The notes: a model not told the origin generated them from the sequence alone. A stretch of 64,000 bases of DNA from Shewanella holmiensis (GCF_025370255.1 NZ_JAMTCD010000016.1:1-64000), one strand, 5' to 3'; counted from the stretch's first letter, positions 18,126 through 28,738 are shown. Program-made: numbers and translations.

Positions 18126-19649
18126 ATGGCAATTGCCTGTGTCAATACTCGCGCCAGTTGTGGCGTTGATGCCCCTATCGTCACTGTTGAGGTGCATTTA
18201 AGTAATGGTTTACCTGCATTTAATTTAGTCGGTTTGCCAGAAACCTCGGTTAAAGAAGCAAAAGAGCGCGTGCGCAGTGCGTTGATTAATGCCGGTTTTG
18301 AAGTGCCTCAACGAAGAATAACCGTTAATTTGGCTCCCGCTGACTTACCTAAGCAAGGTGGCCGTTATGATTTGCCCATCGCAATCGGTATTTTAGCCGC
18401 ATCTGGGCAAATTCCCACTAAACATCTGGCGCAATATGAGTTTATTGGCGAACTGGCTCTATCAGGGCAGGTGAGACCCTGTAGCGGTATTTTACCCGCA
18501 ATTATTGCAGCGAAAAATCAATACCATCATTTGTTTATGCCACTGGATAATCGTTATGAAGCTGATCTAGTGGGATATGAACAGTGTTACTTTGTCGCCC
18601 ACTTACAACATTTAGCCGCCTTTATGCATGGACAGTCACAGCTGCCAAAGCTCGATAATTTGCCACAATGGATTGATGATGCCCCAACAGATGAGAGTTA
18701 CCTGTGCATGAGCGAAGTGATTGGACAACACCAAGCTAAACACGCACTAGAAATTGCTGCCGCAGGCGGTCATAACATGTTGATGTTAGGCCCTCCCGGC
18801 ACGGGGAAATCCATGTTAGCCAATCGCATCATCCCGCTAATGCCCAAGCTCAGCTATGAAGAAGCTATTGAGGTTGCCGCCATTCATTCAGTGGCAGCCT
18901 TGCCAATAAAACCTGCCAATTTTCTGAATCGCCCCTTTCGTGCACCGCATCATACTTGCTCATCAATATCATTAGTCGGTGGTGGCGCTCACCCCAAACC
19001 TGGTGAAATATCGCTCGCCCATCGTGGTATTTTATTTCTTGATGAAATCGCAGAGTTTCCACGCAAAGTATTAGATTGTTTACGGGAACCTATGGAAAGT
19101 GGTGAAGTGATTATATCGCGCGCAGCCGCCAAATTGACATTTTCAAGCCGGTTTCAATTAATTGCGGCGATGAACCCTAGCCCTTGTGGTGATACTGAAC
19201 ACGCCCGAGCTACACCTGATCAAATACAACGGTATTTATCACGATTATCCGGTCCATTTTTAGACAGATTCGACTTAACCATTGATGTTCCCAAATTACC
19301 GGCTGGTTCACTGACTCAACCCCAAACACATTCTGAAACCAGTGCCAGTATTGCTGAGCGAGTAAAACAGGCCAGACAGACACAACTGGGCAGATGCGGG
19401 ATCCTGAATAGTGAACTGAGCCCTAAATTACTCAACCAACATAGCGGGATCAGCCCACAAGATTTAGCCTTTTTAGAGCAAAGCGTAGTTAAGTTAGGGT
19501 TATCTGTCCGCAGCTTTCATCGTATTCAACGGGTTGCCAGAACTATCGCCGACTTACAGGGAAGCCAACACACCGAAAGAAGCCATATCGCCCAAGCATT
19601 GGGTTACCGCGCAATGGATCGATTATTGGCCAGTTTAAGCAGGCAATAG
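18126..19649 (+). CDS. comM: YifB/ComM-family Mg-chelatase-like AAA+ ATPase
   Basis: This 507-residue protein has an N-terminal Lon-protease-like fold (about 1-170), including VGLPETSVKEAKERVRSALINAGF and NLAPADLPKQGGRYDLPIAIGIL. A Mg-chelatase AAA+ core follows with Walker A GPPGTGKS, Walker B GILFLDEIAEF and the AMNPSPCG motif. The length equals E. coli YifB (506). The Vibrio/Acinetobacter homologue ComM is a helicase that promotes branch migration in natural transformation. ATG 18126 has AAGGA at good spacing; upstream in-frame codons are not conserved. Confidence 0.93.
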   Translation: MAIACVNTRASCGVDAPIVTVEVHLSNGLPAFNLVGLPETSVKEAKERVRSALINAGFEVPQRRITVNLAPADLPKQGGRYDLPIAIGILAASGQIPTKHLAQYEFIGELALSGQVRPCSGILPAIIAAKNQYHHLFMPLDNRYEADLVGYEQCYFVAHLQHLAAFMHGQSQLPKLDNLPQWIDDAPTDESYLCMSEVIGQHQAKHALEIAAAGGHNMLMLGPPGTGKSMLANRIIPLMPKLSYEEAIEVAAIHSVAALPIKPANFLNRPFRAPHHTCSSISLVGGGAHPKPGEISLAHRGILFLDEIAEFPRKVLDCLREPMESGEVIISRAAAKLTFSSRFQLIAAMNPSPCGDTEHARATPDQIQRYLSRLSGPFLDRFDLTIDVPKLPAGSLTQPQTHSETSASIAERVKQARQTQLGRCGILNSELSPKLLNQHSGISPQDLAFLEQSVVKLGLSVRSFHRIQRVARTIADLQGSQHTERSHIAQALGYRAMDRLLASLSRQ

Positions 19650-19723
19650 CAAAATAAAATCGCTACTGATTGAGCTAAACCTGTACAACGAGTAACATAG
19701 GCCTCCATTTGCAGGAGGGATAA

Positions 19724-20659
19724 ATGTCGTTGTTTTCACAATTGAAAGGCTCGTTAGCTTTTTTATGCTACCTATTGAATACGCTATTTTGGGCTATTCC
19801 CATTTTGTTTTTTGGGATAATAAAACTTATCCCACTGAAAATAATAGACAAAATCTGCAGTTATATTACGGACAACTGCGCCTCGGCCTGGATTTATGGC
19901 AACACGCTTACCGAAAAAATCCTCCATCCAGTAACATTTGAAATTACAGGTGACACCAATTTTGACCGTAAACAATGGTATATGGTGATTGCCAATCATC
20001 AATCATGGGTCGATATTTTGGTATTGCAGCGTATATTAAATGGCAAAATCCCCTTTTTGAAATTTTTTCTAAAACAAGAATTATTATATGTACCCGTACT
20101 CGGATTAGTCTGGTGGGCGCTTGATTTTCCGTTTATGCGCCGTTTTAGCAATGCACAGTTAAAGAAGAACCCGAAACTGAAAGGTAAAGATATTGAGATC
20201 ACGCGTAAAGCATGTGAAAAATTCAAAACTAAGCCAGTAAGTGTGATGAATTTTGTTGAAGGAACACGCTTCAGCCAAAGTAAACATGACAAGCAAAGCT
20301 CGCCTTTTCAACATTTATTAAAACCTAAAGCAGGCGGCATGGCCTTCGCATTATCAGCCATGGGTGAACACATTAATAAGCTGGTCAACGTCACCATTTA
20401 CTACCCTGAAAAAGTGCCTTCGTTCTGGGAGTATCTCTGTGGACAAACAACTCACATTAAAGTAGATATAAAAATAACTGATATTCCGCCAACTATGCGC
20501 GGTGATTATATTAATGATCGTCAGTTTAAAATTGATTTTCAAGAGCAATTAAATCAATTTTGGCTCAATAAAGATAAACAGTTACAACAATATTATTCCA
20601 GTCATAGTGCCAAGGAAAGCCTCAGCACTAAGAGCTGCAAGCCTGAAAAAGAGGTATAA
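19724..20659 (+). CDS. Membrane acyltransferase, YihG/PlsC-like (first of a pair)
   Basis: This 311-residue PlsC-superfamily protein of the YihG type has an N-terminal membrane segment (about 10-35), the HX4D motif NHQSWVD, and the glycerol-phosphate-binding motif FVEGTRFS. It probably transfers acyl chains to lysophosphatidic acid or a related lysolipid at the inner membrane. The RBS is AGGAGGG 7 bases before ATG. It ends 6 bases before a paralogue of the same length with the same motifs, which indicates a tandem duplication and an operon. Confidence 0.85.
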   Translation: MSLFSQLKGSLAFLCYLLNTLFWAIPILFFGIIKLIPLKIIDKICSYITDNCASAWIYGNTLTEKILHPVTFEITGDTNFDRKQWYMVIANHQSWVDILVLQRILNGKIPFLKFFLKQELLYVPVLGLVWWALDFPFMRRFSNAQLKKNPKLKGKDIEITRKACEKFKTKPVSVMNFVEGTRFSQSKHDKQSSPFQHLLKPKAGGMAFALSAMGEHINKLVNVTIYYPEKVPSFWEYLCGQTTHIKVDIKITDIPPTMRGDYINDRQFKIDFQEQLNQFWLNKDKQLQQYYSSHSAKESLSTKSCKPEKEV

Positions 20660-20665
20660 GCTTCA

Positions 20666-21598
20666 ATGTTATCGTTTTTACCCGGCCCAGTTTTATATTT
20701 AATTAGCCTGACATTGCTGATTATCAATACCGCACTTTGGGGCTCGTTAATTAGTATTGGTGGCATTATTAAATTATTGCTACCGATTAAAGCAATTCGC
20801 TTGGGGCTATCGCACCTAATGAATCGTTTTATGTGGTGTTGGGCACTGTGTAATGGCGGTATTCTTGCCATTATCTCTAATATTGAATGGGATGTTGAAG
20901 GACTTGAACAACTTGACAAAAATGGTTGGTATTTACTTATCAGCAACCATTTAAGTGGTTTTGATATTGCAGCACAGACTTATTTACTGCGAAACCATAT
21001 TCCCATGCTGAAGTTTTTTCTGAAGCAAGAGTTAATGTATGTGCCAATTATGGGATTAGGCTGCTGGGCCTTAGATATGCCGTTCATGCACCGTACCAGC
21101 GCAGCTAAATTGCGTAAAAACCCTAAACTCAAAGGCAAAGATTTAGCCACAACGCGCAAAGCTTGTGCTCGTTTCAAACATTTACCCACCTCGATCATTA
21201 ACTATGTGGAAGGTAGTCGATTTACTTCAGAAAAACATCAACGTCAACAGTCTCCATACAAGCATTTATTGCGCGCCAAAGCCGGTGGCATAGCCTTCAC
21301 GTTATCGGCAATGGGTGAACAATTCACCAATCTATTGAACATCACTTTAGTCTATCCTGACTCAAAGCCCGATGAAGATATTCTATATGGTGTAATGAAT
21401 GGCAGAGTGAAAAAAGTGGTCATGAAGGTGGAAGTGATGCCTGTTCCTGAAGTCGATTCTGATGCCTATTTTTCTCAAGCGGAGTACCGAGCGGAATTCC
21501 AACGTTGGTTGAACGACTTATGGCTTAAAAAAGACGATCAAATCGAAGCGATTATGCAGCAATACGGCAATAATCATCTGCAAAATAAACAACAATAA
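20666..21598 (+). CDS. Membrane acyltransferase, YihG/PlsC-like (second of a pair)
   Basis: This 310-residue paralogue of the preceding gene has an N-terminal membrane segment, the HX4D motif NHLSGFD and the motif YVEGSRFT. The shared blocks KFFLKQEL, RKNPKLKGKD and KAGGxAF(A/T)LSAMGE show common descent. The EGTR motif has become EGSR, a conservative change. GAGG lies upstream inside the end of the first gene, so the two are cotranscribed. Substrate division between the copies cannot be deduced. Confidence 0.85.
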   Translation: MLSFLPGPVLYLISLTLLIINTALWGSLISIGGIIKLLLPIKAIRLGLSHLMNRFMWCWALCNGGILAIISNIEWDVEGLEQLDKNGWYLLISNHLSGFDIAAQTYLLRNHIPMLKFFLKQELMYVPIMGLGCWALDMPFMHRTSAAKLRKNPKLKGKDLATTRKACARFKHLPTSIINYVEGSRFTSEKHQRQQSPYKHLLRAKAGGIAFTLSAMGEQFTNLLNITLVYPDSKPDEDILYGVMNGRVKKVVMKVEVMPVPEVDSDAYFSQAEYRAEFQRWLNDLWLKKDDQIEAIMQQYGNNHLQNKQQ

Positions 21599-21769
21599 CC
21601 TCATATTACATATTCATTAGAGTTGACTATAATGACGTGTCAGGGGGAATAGCTAAAATATAAAGCAATGATGTATGATTAATGATTGAATTCTGACCCT
21701 TACAGGGTAGTATTGTTTTTTAGCACTTCTCCTAATAATGATAACAATACAATAATAAAAAGGTGTCAT

Positions 21770-24700
21770 TTGATTTCACGCTTATTTACATTTGTCTGTA
21801 CAGGCTTATTCTTTGCAGCATTATTGTATGCAACACCAAGTACTGCACAATACAAAGGTAAATATGGCAGTATCTCTGAGATCAAATTTGAACATTTTAA
21901 TAGTGAACAAGGCCTAAACCAAAATAGCATCACAGATCTGTTTATGGACAGCGCAGGTATGTTATGGATTGGCACCCAGGATGGCTTACACAGCTATAAC
22001 GGTGTCGACTTCCAAATGTACCTCAAACGAACTGGCGACCCTGAAAGCATTTCAGATAACTTCATCACCGATATTATTCAATCCCCCGATGGTGCACTTT
22101 GGATAGGTACACTAAATAGTGGCTTAAACCGACTTGACCTAAAAACAGGTAAGTTTGCACGCTACAGTAATGACCACGGCTTAACTGATAATCAAGTCTC
22201 TCATCTTGCCGTGATCGGCGAAACCTTATGGATCGGCACTCGCTCAGGTCTGTTTATGATGTCGCTCAAAACCTTCAAAATTAATCGTGTCGGCTTAGGT
22301 AATAGCCTAGAACCCAAAATTACTAGCTTAGCGAATATCGATGATAAATATGTGATTGTTGGCACGGATAAAGTAGGTACCTATGCGATTGATACTAATA
22401 CAATTAATCGCTTAGACATTCCTGGTGACGCACAAGTCAATCGTATACAAGCCAGCTCCATTTTTGCTGTCTGGTTAGCTATTGATGACAAAATTTGGCG
22501 TTATAACCTCGATACTCATCAAAAAGAACTGATATGGCAACGACCAAGCACATCCGGAAAACAAAAAATCATCAAAGATTTTGCCGTAGTCAATGCCAAT
22601 GAAATTTGGGCCATTGGCAATAGCTCAGGGCTAATCCAACTTAATTTTGATGGTAAGCAATGGCAGAGCCATTACCATAAGAATAAAGCCAACAATCGCG
22701 ATAGCTTAACTGAAAATGATTTACAAACCATGATGCTAGATCCAAATGGCACACTATGGTTAGGAACCAGTTTTTCCGGTATTGATAAAATCAACTTAAG
22801 CCATCAATACTTTGCTCATTTGTATGACAGTACAGCCTCCAACACCCGAATGGGTAATATGATCCGTTCAATATATCGCGACCACAAACAACGCTTGTGG
22901 ATAGGTACTGATGGTGATGGGGCTAAATATTTAAATTATAAAAATGAATATGTTTACCTCAATAGTCAATTTGCTAAGTTAATGCAAGTGCCTGAATCAG
23001 ATATCAATATTCATGTAAATGATATTATGGAAGACAGCCAAAACAATCTTTGGTTTGCAACCACCCAAGGCGTGTTCGTTTTAGACCCGCAAGATACGTT
23101 AGTGTCAATTAAGCCGCATAACCCTGCACTGCATAATGACTTAAACTTCCGCAGTCTTGCCATGGATGATAAAGACAGAATTTGGTTAGCCAGTACCCTA
23201 GGTTTATATTTTATCTCTAAAGATAATCAACAAATGTTGCCGTATAACTTTGGGTTTCAAAAAGAATATTCTCCTTATAAGCATCAAATTCTGACCTTAC
23301 ATTTTAGTGAGGGTTATTTATGGATTGGTACTATTGGTGGCTTAGCTCGTCTAAACCCCGAAGAAAAAGAATTAGTGTTTGTCAGCAATGAACCCAATAA
23401 CCCTTATAGCTTAAGTGATAATCGCGTAAGAGATTTTCTTCGCACCCAGAGCGGTGACTTGTGGGTAGCCACACATGGCGGAATTGACAAATTAACCACT
23501 GATTACGGCATTTTTAAATTTGAGCGTTTAGATGTAAACAATGATTCAGCTATTAATACCGTTTATAGTCTGCTGGAAGACAATGACCAAAATTTATGGC
23601 TCAGCACCAATGTTGGGATTTCCCGCTATAACCCTAAAACCAAAAGCTTTACCTCATTTAACACTAATGAAGGCTTACAAGCACTTGAGTTTAATGGCGC
23701 TGCTCGCTTTAAAGACCCCAATGGTGATATGTGGTTTGGTGGCGTAAACGGCATAAATTACTTTGTTCCAAGTGAGATCCCGCAGCAAAGACCATCAATC
23801 AAATTAGCACTAACTCAATATACTATTGGTGATCGTAGCTACCCGGTTTTAGATCTCAGCCACACCCCTAAAATTGAAATGCCCTATGAAAAACAGCTAA
23901 TCAGTTTTGAGGTTGGTGCGCTCAACTTTAGCTATCAAAACCTCAGTAAATACAGCTATTTTTTAAGAGGATTTGACTCTGTTTGGCATAAATTACCCAC
24001 CGGCAGTAAAATAACCTATACCAATTTACCGCCAGGTAATTATGAACTTATCGTTCGTCATTCACTGGGGTTAAACTCCTACGACGAGTATACCCTCACA
24101 GTGCCAGTTTCGGTTATTCCGCCATTTTATATGAGCCATTTAGCTTACATGCTTTACGGGATATTAAGCTTTAGTTTGTTGTCATATTTTATGTATTCAA
24201 GACATCAAAAGCATGAAAAACAAAGGGAATTTGAACAAAGCATTCGTGCATCAGAAGAGCGCCTTAAACTTGCATTATGGGCCTCAGGCGACGGTATGTG
24301 GGACTGGAATATTATCGAAAATAAAGTCTATCGCACGAATATGGTGCCACAGATGAGTTTTGGAAAGTCGGATAAACTTCTGATTGATAATATTCATACC
24401 GAAGATCGTGATCGAGTGTCGAAATTATTACAAGAACACCTTGACGGACATAGTGAGTTTTTTGAAGCTGAATACCGTGTTGAAATGGATAACGGTAAAT
24501 CCACCTGGCTATTAGATAGAGGCCAAGTGGTTGAGCGTGATATTAAAAACAACCCTATACGTATGGCCGGCACGCATAAGGATATTACTAGCCGTAAAGA
24601 AACAGAAAATGAATTAAAACTTTCATCACAGGTACTGTTCAGTATGAACGAGGCCGTTGTGGTAGGTGAGTTAGATTACAGTGTGCGCTCTGTTAACCCT

Positions 24701-26272
24701 GCATTTAGCAGGATCACAGGCTTTAAACCTCGCGACGTTGCAGGCAAACATTTCTTATTTTTAACCATGGGTAAGCAAACCCGAGAGTTTTACTTAGACA
24801 TTGAAGCTCAATTATTACGTCATAAGCACTGGTCGGGTGAAACTCAAATTCGAACTCGCGATCGTAAAGGCATTCTAGCCTGGCTTGAAATCAACCAAGT
24901 TATCGATAACAAAGGTGAAACCAGTCATTTTGTGGCGGTATTCACCGATATCACTGCACGTAAAAAAGCCGAAGAAGATTTACGAGTGCTGGCTAATTTT
25001 GACCCATTAACGGGACTGCCTAATCGAACATTATTTCAAGACCGACTCAATCATGCCATCACCAAAGCGCATAGGGCCCAGCATATTGTGGCACTATTGT
25101 TCCTCGATCTTGACCGCTTTAAACATATTAATGATTCTATGGGCCACCATGTTGGCGATCTTCTTCTTAAAGCGGTATCTAGCCGCTTACTTAATGCCGT
25201 CCGCGAAGGCGACACAGTCGCAAGATTGGGCGGGGATGAGTTCACCCTGATATTAGAAGGGGTTAAAAAGTCAGAATCGGCCACGATTATTGCCGATAAA
25301 GTGCTGCAAGCGTTTGAAACGCCTTTCTTACTGGATGATAAAACGCTAACTATCTCGCCTTCTATCGGTATCAGCCTGTATCCCAACGATGCCATCGATG
25401 CGACCTCGTTGATTAAATATGCCGATACTGCCATGTATCATGCTAAGGCATTGGGGCGAAACAACTTCCAGTTTTATACCTCTGAATTAAACCAGTATGC
25501 CACTCGTCATGTGTTATTAGAAGCTGGCTTAAAACAAGCCATTGAGTTGAATGAATTATCGTTGGTGTACCAACCCAAATTTGATGTTAAAACAGAGAAG
25601 ATTATTGGGTTAGAAGCCTTATTGCGCTGGAACAGTAAAGAGCTAGGCTTTATTTCTCCGGCTGAGTTTATTCCGCTGGCAGAAGAAACCGGTATGATTA
25701 ATGAAATCGGTCAATGGGCCATTAACCAGGCTTGCGGACAACTCGCTATTTGGCATCAAGAAGGGTTTAACCATATATCAGTCGCTGTAAATCTGTCTGC
25801 CAGACAATTAAAAGCCAACATTATTTCCACCATTGAGGTTGCATTAGCGGTATCAGGCTTACCCGCAAATGCGTTAGAGTTAGAATTAACTGAATCAATG
25901 ATCATGGGTAACCCTGAGGATTCCGTCGACATTTTAACCCAGCTTAAAGCCATCGGCTTAACGATTTCAATCGATGACTTTGGCACTGGTTATTCAAGCT
26001 TAAGTTATTTAAAACGCTTCCCGATTGATACCTTAAAGATTGATCGCGAATTCGTACGCGATATCACTGAAGATCCCGATGATGCAGCCATAACCAGCGC
26101 CATTATTACCCTGGCTCACAGCTTAGAATTAAATGTGGTTGCAGAAGGTGTTGAAACCAATGAGCAACTACAATTCTTAAAGAATGGTGGCTGCGATCAA
26201 GTGCAAGGCTTCTTACTAAGCAAGCCATTAAAGGTAGATGAGTGTCTTGCACGACTTCGTCAGGAAACCTGA
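21770..26272 (+). CDS. Periplasmic beta-propeller sensor with PAS, PAS, GGDEF and EAL domains
   Basis: This 1500-residue inner-membrane signalling protein has a signal segment (about 1-25), then many Reg_prop propeller blades with recurring LWIGT-type words (about 30-700). A Y_Y_Y domain (about 715-780), one transmembrane helix (about 790-812) and two PAS/PAC modules (about 830-940, 955-1065) follow. The C-terminus has GGDEF (1154-1158, with the RxxD I-site REGD upstream) and an intact EAL domain (EAL 1282-1284, DDFGTGYSSLSYL). Both c-di-GMP synthesis and breakdown motifs are complete. No ATG fits: TTG at 21770 has AAAGGTG just upstream and begins the signal peptide; another TTG at 21686 is less likely. 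Confidence 0.87.
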   Translation: MISRLFTFVCTGLFFAALLYATPSTAQYKGKYGSISEIKFEHFNSEQGLNQNSITDLFMDSAGMLWIGTQDGLHSYNGVDFQMYLKRTGDPESISDNFITDIIQSPDGALWIGTLNSGLNRLDLKTGKFARYSNDHGLTDNQVSHLAVIGETLWIGTRSGLFMMSLKTFKINRVGLGNSLEPKITSLANIDDKYVIVGTDKVGTYAIDTNTINRLDIPGDAQVNRIQASSIFAVWLAIDDKIWRYNLDTHQKELIWQRPSTSGKQKIIKDFAVVNANEIWAIGNSSGLIQLNFDGKQWQSHYHKNKANNRDSLTENDLQTMMLDPNGTLWLGTSFSGIDKINLSHQYFAHLYDSTASNTRMGNMIRSIYRDHKQRLWIGTDGDGAKYLNYKNEYVYLNSQFAKLMQVPESDINIHVNDIMEDSQNNLWFATTQGVFVLDPQDTLVSIKPHNPALHNDLNFRSLAMDDKDRIWLASTLGLYFISKDNQQMLPYNFGFQKEYSPYKHQILTLHFSEGYLWIGTIGGLARLNPEEKELVFVSNEPNNPYSLSDNRVRDFLRTQSGDLWVATHGGIDKLTTDYGIFKFERLDVNNDSAINTVYSLLEDNDQNLWLSTNVGISRYNPKTKSFTSFNTNEGLQALEFNGAARFKDPNGDMWFGGVNGINYFVPSEIPQQRPSIKLALTQYTIGDRSYPVLDLSHTPKIEMPYEKQLISFEVGALNFSYQNLSKYSYFLRGFDSVWHKLPTGSKITYTNLPPGNYELIVRHSLGLNSYDEYTLTVPVSVIPPFYMSHLAYMLYGILSFSLLSYFMYSRHQKHEKQREFEQSIRASEERLKLALWASGDGMWDWNIIENKVYRTNMVPQMSFGKSDKLLIDNIHTEDRDRVSKLLQEHLDGHSEFFEAEYRVEMDNGKSTWLLDRGQVVERDIKNNPIRMAGTHKDITSRKETENELKLSSQVLFSMNEAVVVGELDYSVRSVNPAFSRITGFKPRDVAGKHFLFLTMGKQTREFYLDIEAQLLRHKHWSGETQIRTRDRKGILAWLEINQVIDNKGETSHFVAVFTDITARKKAEEDLRVLANFDPLTGLPNRTLFQDRLNHAITKAHRAQHIVALLFLDLDRFKHINDSMGHHVGDLLLKAVSSRLLNAVREGDTVARLGGDEFTLILEGVKKSESATIIADKVLQAFETPFLLDDKTLTISPSIGISLYPNDAIDATSLIKYADTAMYHAKALGRNNFQFYTSELNQYATRHVLLEAGLKQAIELNELSLVYQPKFDVKTEKIIGLEALLRWNSKELGFISPAEFIPLAEETGMINEIGQWAINQACGQLAIWHQEGFNHISVAVNLSARQLKANIISTIEVALAVSGLPANALELELTESMIMGNPEDSVDILTQLKAIGLTISIDDFGTGYSSLSYLKRFPIDTLKIDREFVRDITEDPDDAAITSAIITLAHSLELNVVAEGVETNEQLQFLKNGGCDQVQGFLLSKPLKVDECLARLRQET

Positions 26273-26391
26273 GTCGACTGACCTGTTACGCTTATTTTTC
26301 GCGTTATGTAGCGCCCATTGATACAAACAAAAAACCGTATGATGGGTTGAGGTGGCTAGCACGCTTATCCTCTACTAAAAACTCAATCATC

Positions 26392-26491
26392 AAGGTCTGT
26401 TGACCTTCAAGATAGTTTTAACCGCGAATGGTTGGCCATTGATGCAAGACAAAAGCTTTGCCGTGCAGCTAACCAAAGATCAAAACTCATC
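26392..26491. mobile_element. Diverged, shortened copy of the 278-bp MITE
   Basis: The left part aligns over about 80 bases with the complement of the right end of the element at 3419-3696; shared words include CTGTTGA, TTCAAG, GCGAAT, GTTGG and CTTTG. The right end, on the minus strand, reads TTTTGATCTTTGG against the MITE terminus TGTTGATCTTTGC. The middle is missing. The right terminus overlaps the dgt stop codon. Confidence 0.6.
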
Positions 26492-27958
26492 AATGACATG
26501 AAAAGCACGATACTCATCATAGGCAAACTGATCTGTCATGCCGCTGATATAATCAATAATCAGCCGAGTACGATAATAAAACTCACGGCAATCTTCATCG
26601 GTAATTTGTGCTGCTAAAATACCGTCGGTCATAGCTGATTCATAGGCGGCGATATGCTTGGAAGAGAGCTTTTTAAATAAGCGTTTAGGGTAAATAGGAA
26701 TAGTAATCTGTTTGTCTGAGTCAGTTTGCTTCCCATACACCAATACATTAAATTGCTGACGACTTAATGCAAGCAGTGGTTTATAGCACTCGAGTAAACC
26801 GCTGATCACTCGGTAACCTTGCAGCTCACGTGCTTCAACCTCTGGGTGACAAAACGCTTGCTCTAATGCAACCCGTTTAAAGGTCTCCACAATCATATGA
26901 TTAACGCTATTGTCTTCAATCAAAGCATGATTAAAGCTGCCATTAAACACGGCTGCAATATTATCCATAAAGCGTTTTTGGGCATGTTGCGGTAAACGAC
27001 TATTCACCCCAACACGTAAAAACACAAAAAACATGCTGTCACTACCCTTGGCACTTTTACTGGCTTTATCTAGCATTAACCTCATTACGTCACGTTCGTC
27101 ATCAGTTAAATGAGTGGTTATGTCACTAAATTTTGCCACTAAGGCCTGCTTCATCTGCGATAACGTTAATACCCCTTTTTCGACCGCATCTTCTAAATCA
27201 GCAATGCCGTATGAAATATCATCGGCCGCTTCCATAATGTAAGAAAAAGGTGAACGGCAATGGGGCGCTATCTCAAGCGTTTTTTGTAACTCGGCAATAA
27301 ACCCACTTTCACTGAGATAATAACCGACTTTTTTCTTCAAATAACTATGGGGATCATTGTCCGCTTTATGGGGTTTGGGTTCGACACCACAACGGGTATA
27401 TTTCATGATCCCTGAAGCTTGTGAATAGGTAAGATTAAGCTTGAGTAAGGTATGTATCAAGCGGATGCCCTGAGCATTACCTTCAAAATGAATCAAATCT
27501 CTGGCAATTTCTTCAGGAAGTGTTTTGCCATGCACCTGTGTGTACACAGCTGCAATATGATTTTGCAACCAATCAATCATCGCCGCCTCGCCAAAATGGC
27601 CAAAAGGAGGATTACCCACATCGTGCATTAGACAGGACATTTCAACGATCGTCTCTAACTCTCGCGCTAATGTCTTTAAACCGAAGTGTTGTTCTTCTGA
27701 ATCGAAACGAGACAGACCATCACAAATAAGTTGGCTAATATAACGGCCAACTTGTTGCACTTCCATAGAATGCGTTAACCGACTGCGCACTGCGGCATTG
27801 CGCTCAAGTGGAAACACCTGAGTTTTTTGTTGTAATCGTCTAATGGCTGCAGAATTAATAATACGGCCGCGGTCACTTTCAAATTGCCTTAAAATGGGCC
27901 CAATTGATGGTTTATATTGAAAAGGTCTTTCGGCTTTAATTTTACGGTTAAAATGCAT
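26480..27958 (-). CDS. dgt: Deoxyguanosinetriphosphate triphosphohydrolase (dGTPase)
   Basis: This 492-residue HD-domain phosphohydrolase splits dGTP to deoxyguanosine and triphosphate. Visible features are RLQQKTQVFPLERNAAVRSRLTHSMEV, the metal ligands in MHDVGNPPFGHFGE, and the later EAADDISYGIADLEDAVEKG. The length is close to E. coli Dgt (505). The last codons and TGA lie in the terminus of a MITE relic, so the extreme C-terminus may have been altered by insertion, though its length is normal. Confidence 0.93.
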   Translation of the reverse strand: MHFNRKIKAERPFQYKPSIGPILRQFESDRGRIINSAAIRRLQQKTQVFPLERNAAVRSRLTHSMEVQQVGRYISQLICDGLSRFDSEEQHFGLKTLARELETIVEMSCLMHDVGNPPFGHFGEAAMIDWLQNHIAAVYTQVHGKTLPEEIARDLIHFEGNAQGIRLIHTLLKLNLTYSQASGIMKYTRCGVEPKPHKADNDPHSYLKKKVGYYLSESGFIAELQKTLEIAPHCRSPFSYIMEAADDISYGIADLEDAVEKGVLTLSQMKQALVAKFSDITTHLTDDERDVMRLMLDKASKSAKGSDSMFFVFLRVGVNSRLPQHAQKRFMDNIAAVFNGSFNHALIEDNSVNHMIVETFKRVALEQAFCHPEVEARELQGYRVISGLLECYKPLLALSRQQFNVLVYGKQTDSDKQITIPIYPKRLFKKLSSKHIAAYESAMTDGILAAQITDEDCREFYYRTRLIIDYISGMTDQFAYDEYRAFHVIDEF

Positions 27959-28738
27959 ATCTACAACCTAGCAATATCTATATTTCATAGGATAAAGTTA
28001 CAGCAGTATTCTTTTATTATCAATGAATTAAATAAGTCGCTACAGACTGAAATAATTGAAAAACCAGCAAAAGTCACATAATAAACTATGATTTATTACG
28101 CTAAAAGTAGGCCTAAATGGCTTTAATTGATGTATTCGGTTGTCCGAAAAAGCAAATGCTCATTTAATAAAAATTAGCCTGATTATGCCGATAGGCAAAC
28201 AAAGTGAGATAGAAAGGCTATACGCATTATTGGACTTAGTTGCAGATAATGCAGCTATTAGTATCTTTTATTATGACTGCTTAGCCCACGCTGGTTTATT
28301 TTATGTTCAAGATAAAATCATAGTGCTTATTGACGGCAAAATTTGCTAAAAAAATGATATACCGACAAAGTCTGGTTAAATTTTATGAATATACAACGAC
28401 TCAAAACAATGCCACCACTGTGTTTGAACAGTTTCAAGGACCAAGGTCCGGTAAATATGCGTGATATGCTGCTGAATACCTGCCTTTTGAACATTCACCC
28501 CTTAAGTAGTTAGCCTAATAAAGTGTGCCTACGATAGTAAACCTTTGAATATGATAAGTATGTTTTTTGATATTACCGATAAAAAACCAACAAGACCTGA
28601 TTGACCAACAAAAAGAAGTACTTATCGAATTAACTCGTACAAGATTTGACCACCAAAGAGTAATTCCCCTAGTGTCGTGTTGGACTTGTGATAGAATTAG
28701 CCTCTACTTAACTTCAACCATTAATATAGGCTAATGTC
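27959..28738. other. Gene-poor, probably decayed stretch
   Basis: Nothing here can be assigned. It holds a 69-codon plus-strand frame (28140-28349) without a good start, a 42-codon frame (28385-28513) with a weak start, and a 50-codon frame without a start (about 28560-28736) reading into the upstream region of the DUF2999 gene. None shows a recognised family. The density of short unrelated frames suggests remnants of lost genes. Confidence 0.4.

Noticed and set aside
28385..28513. 42-codon plus-strand frame
   Set aside because: Weak start, no recognised similarity; treated as part of the decayed stretch.
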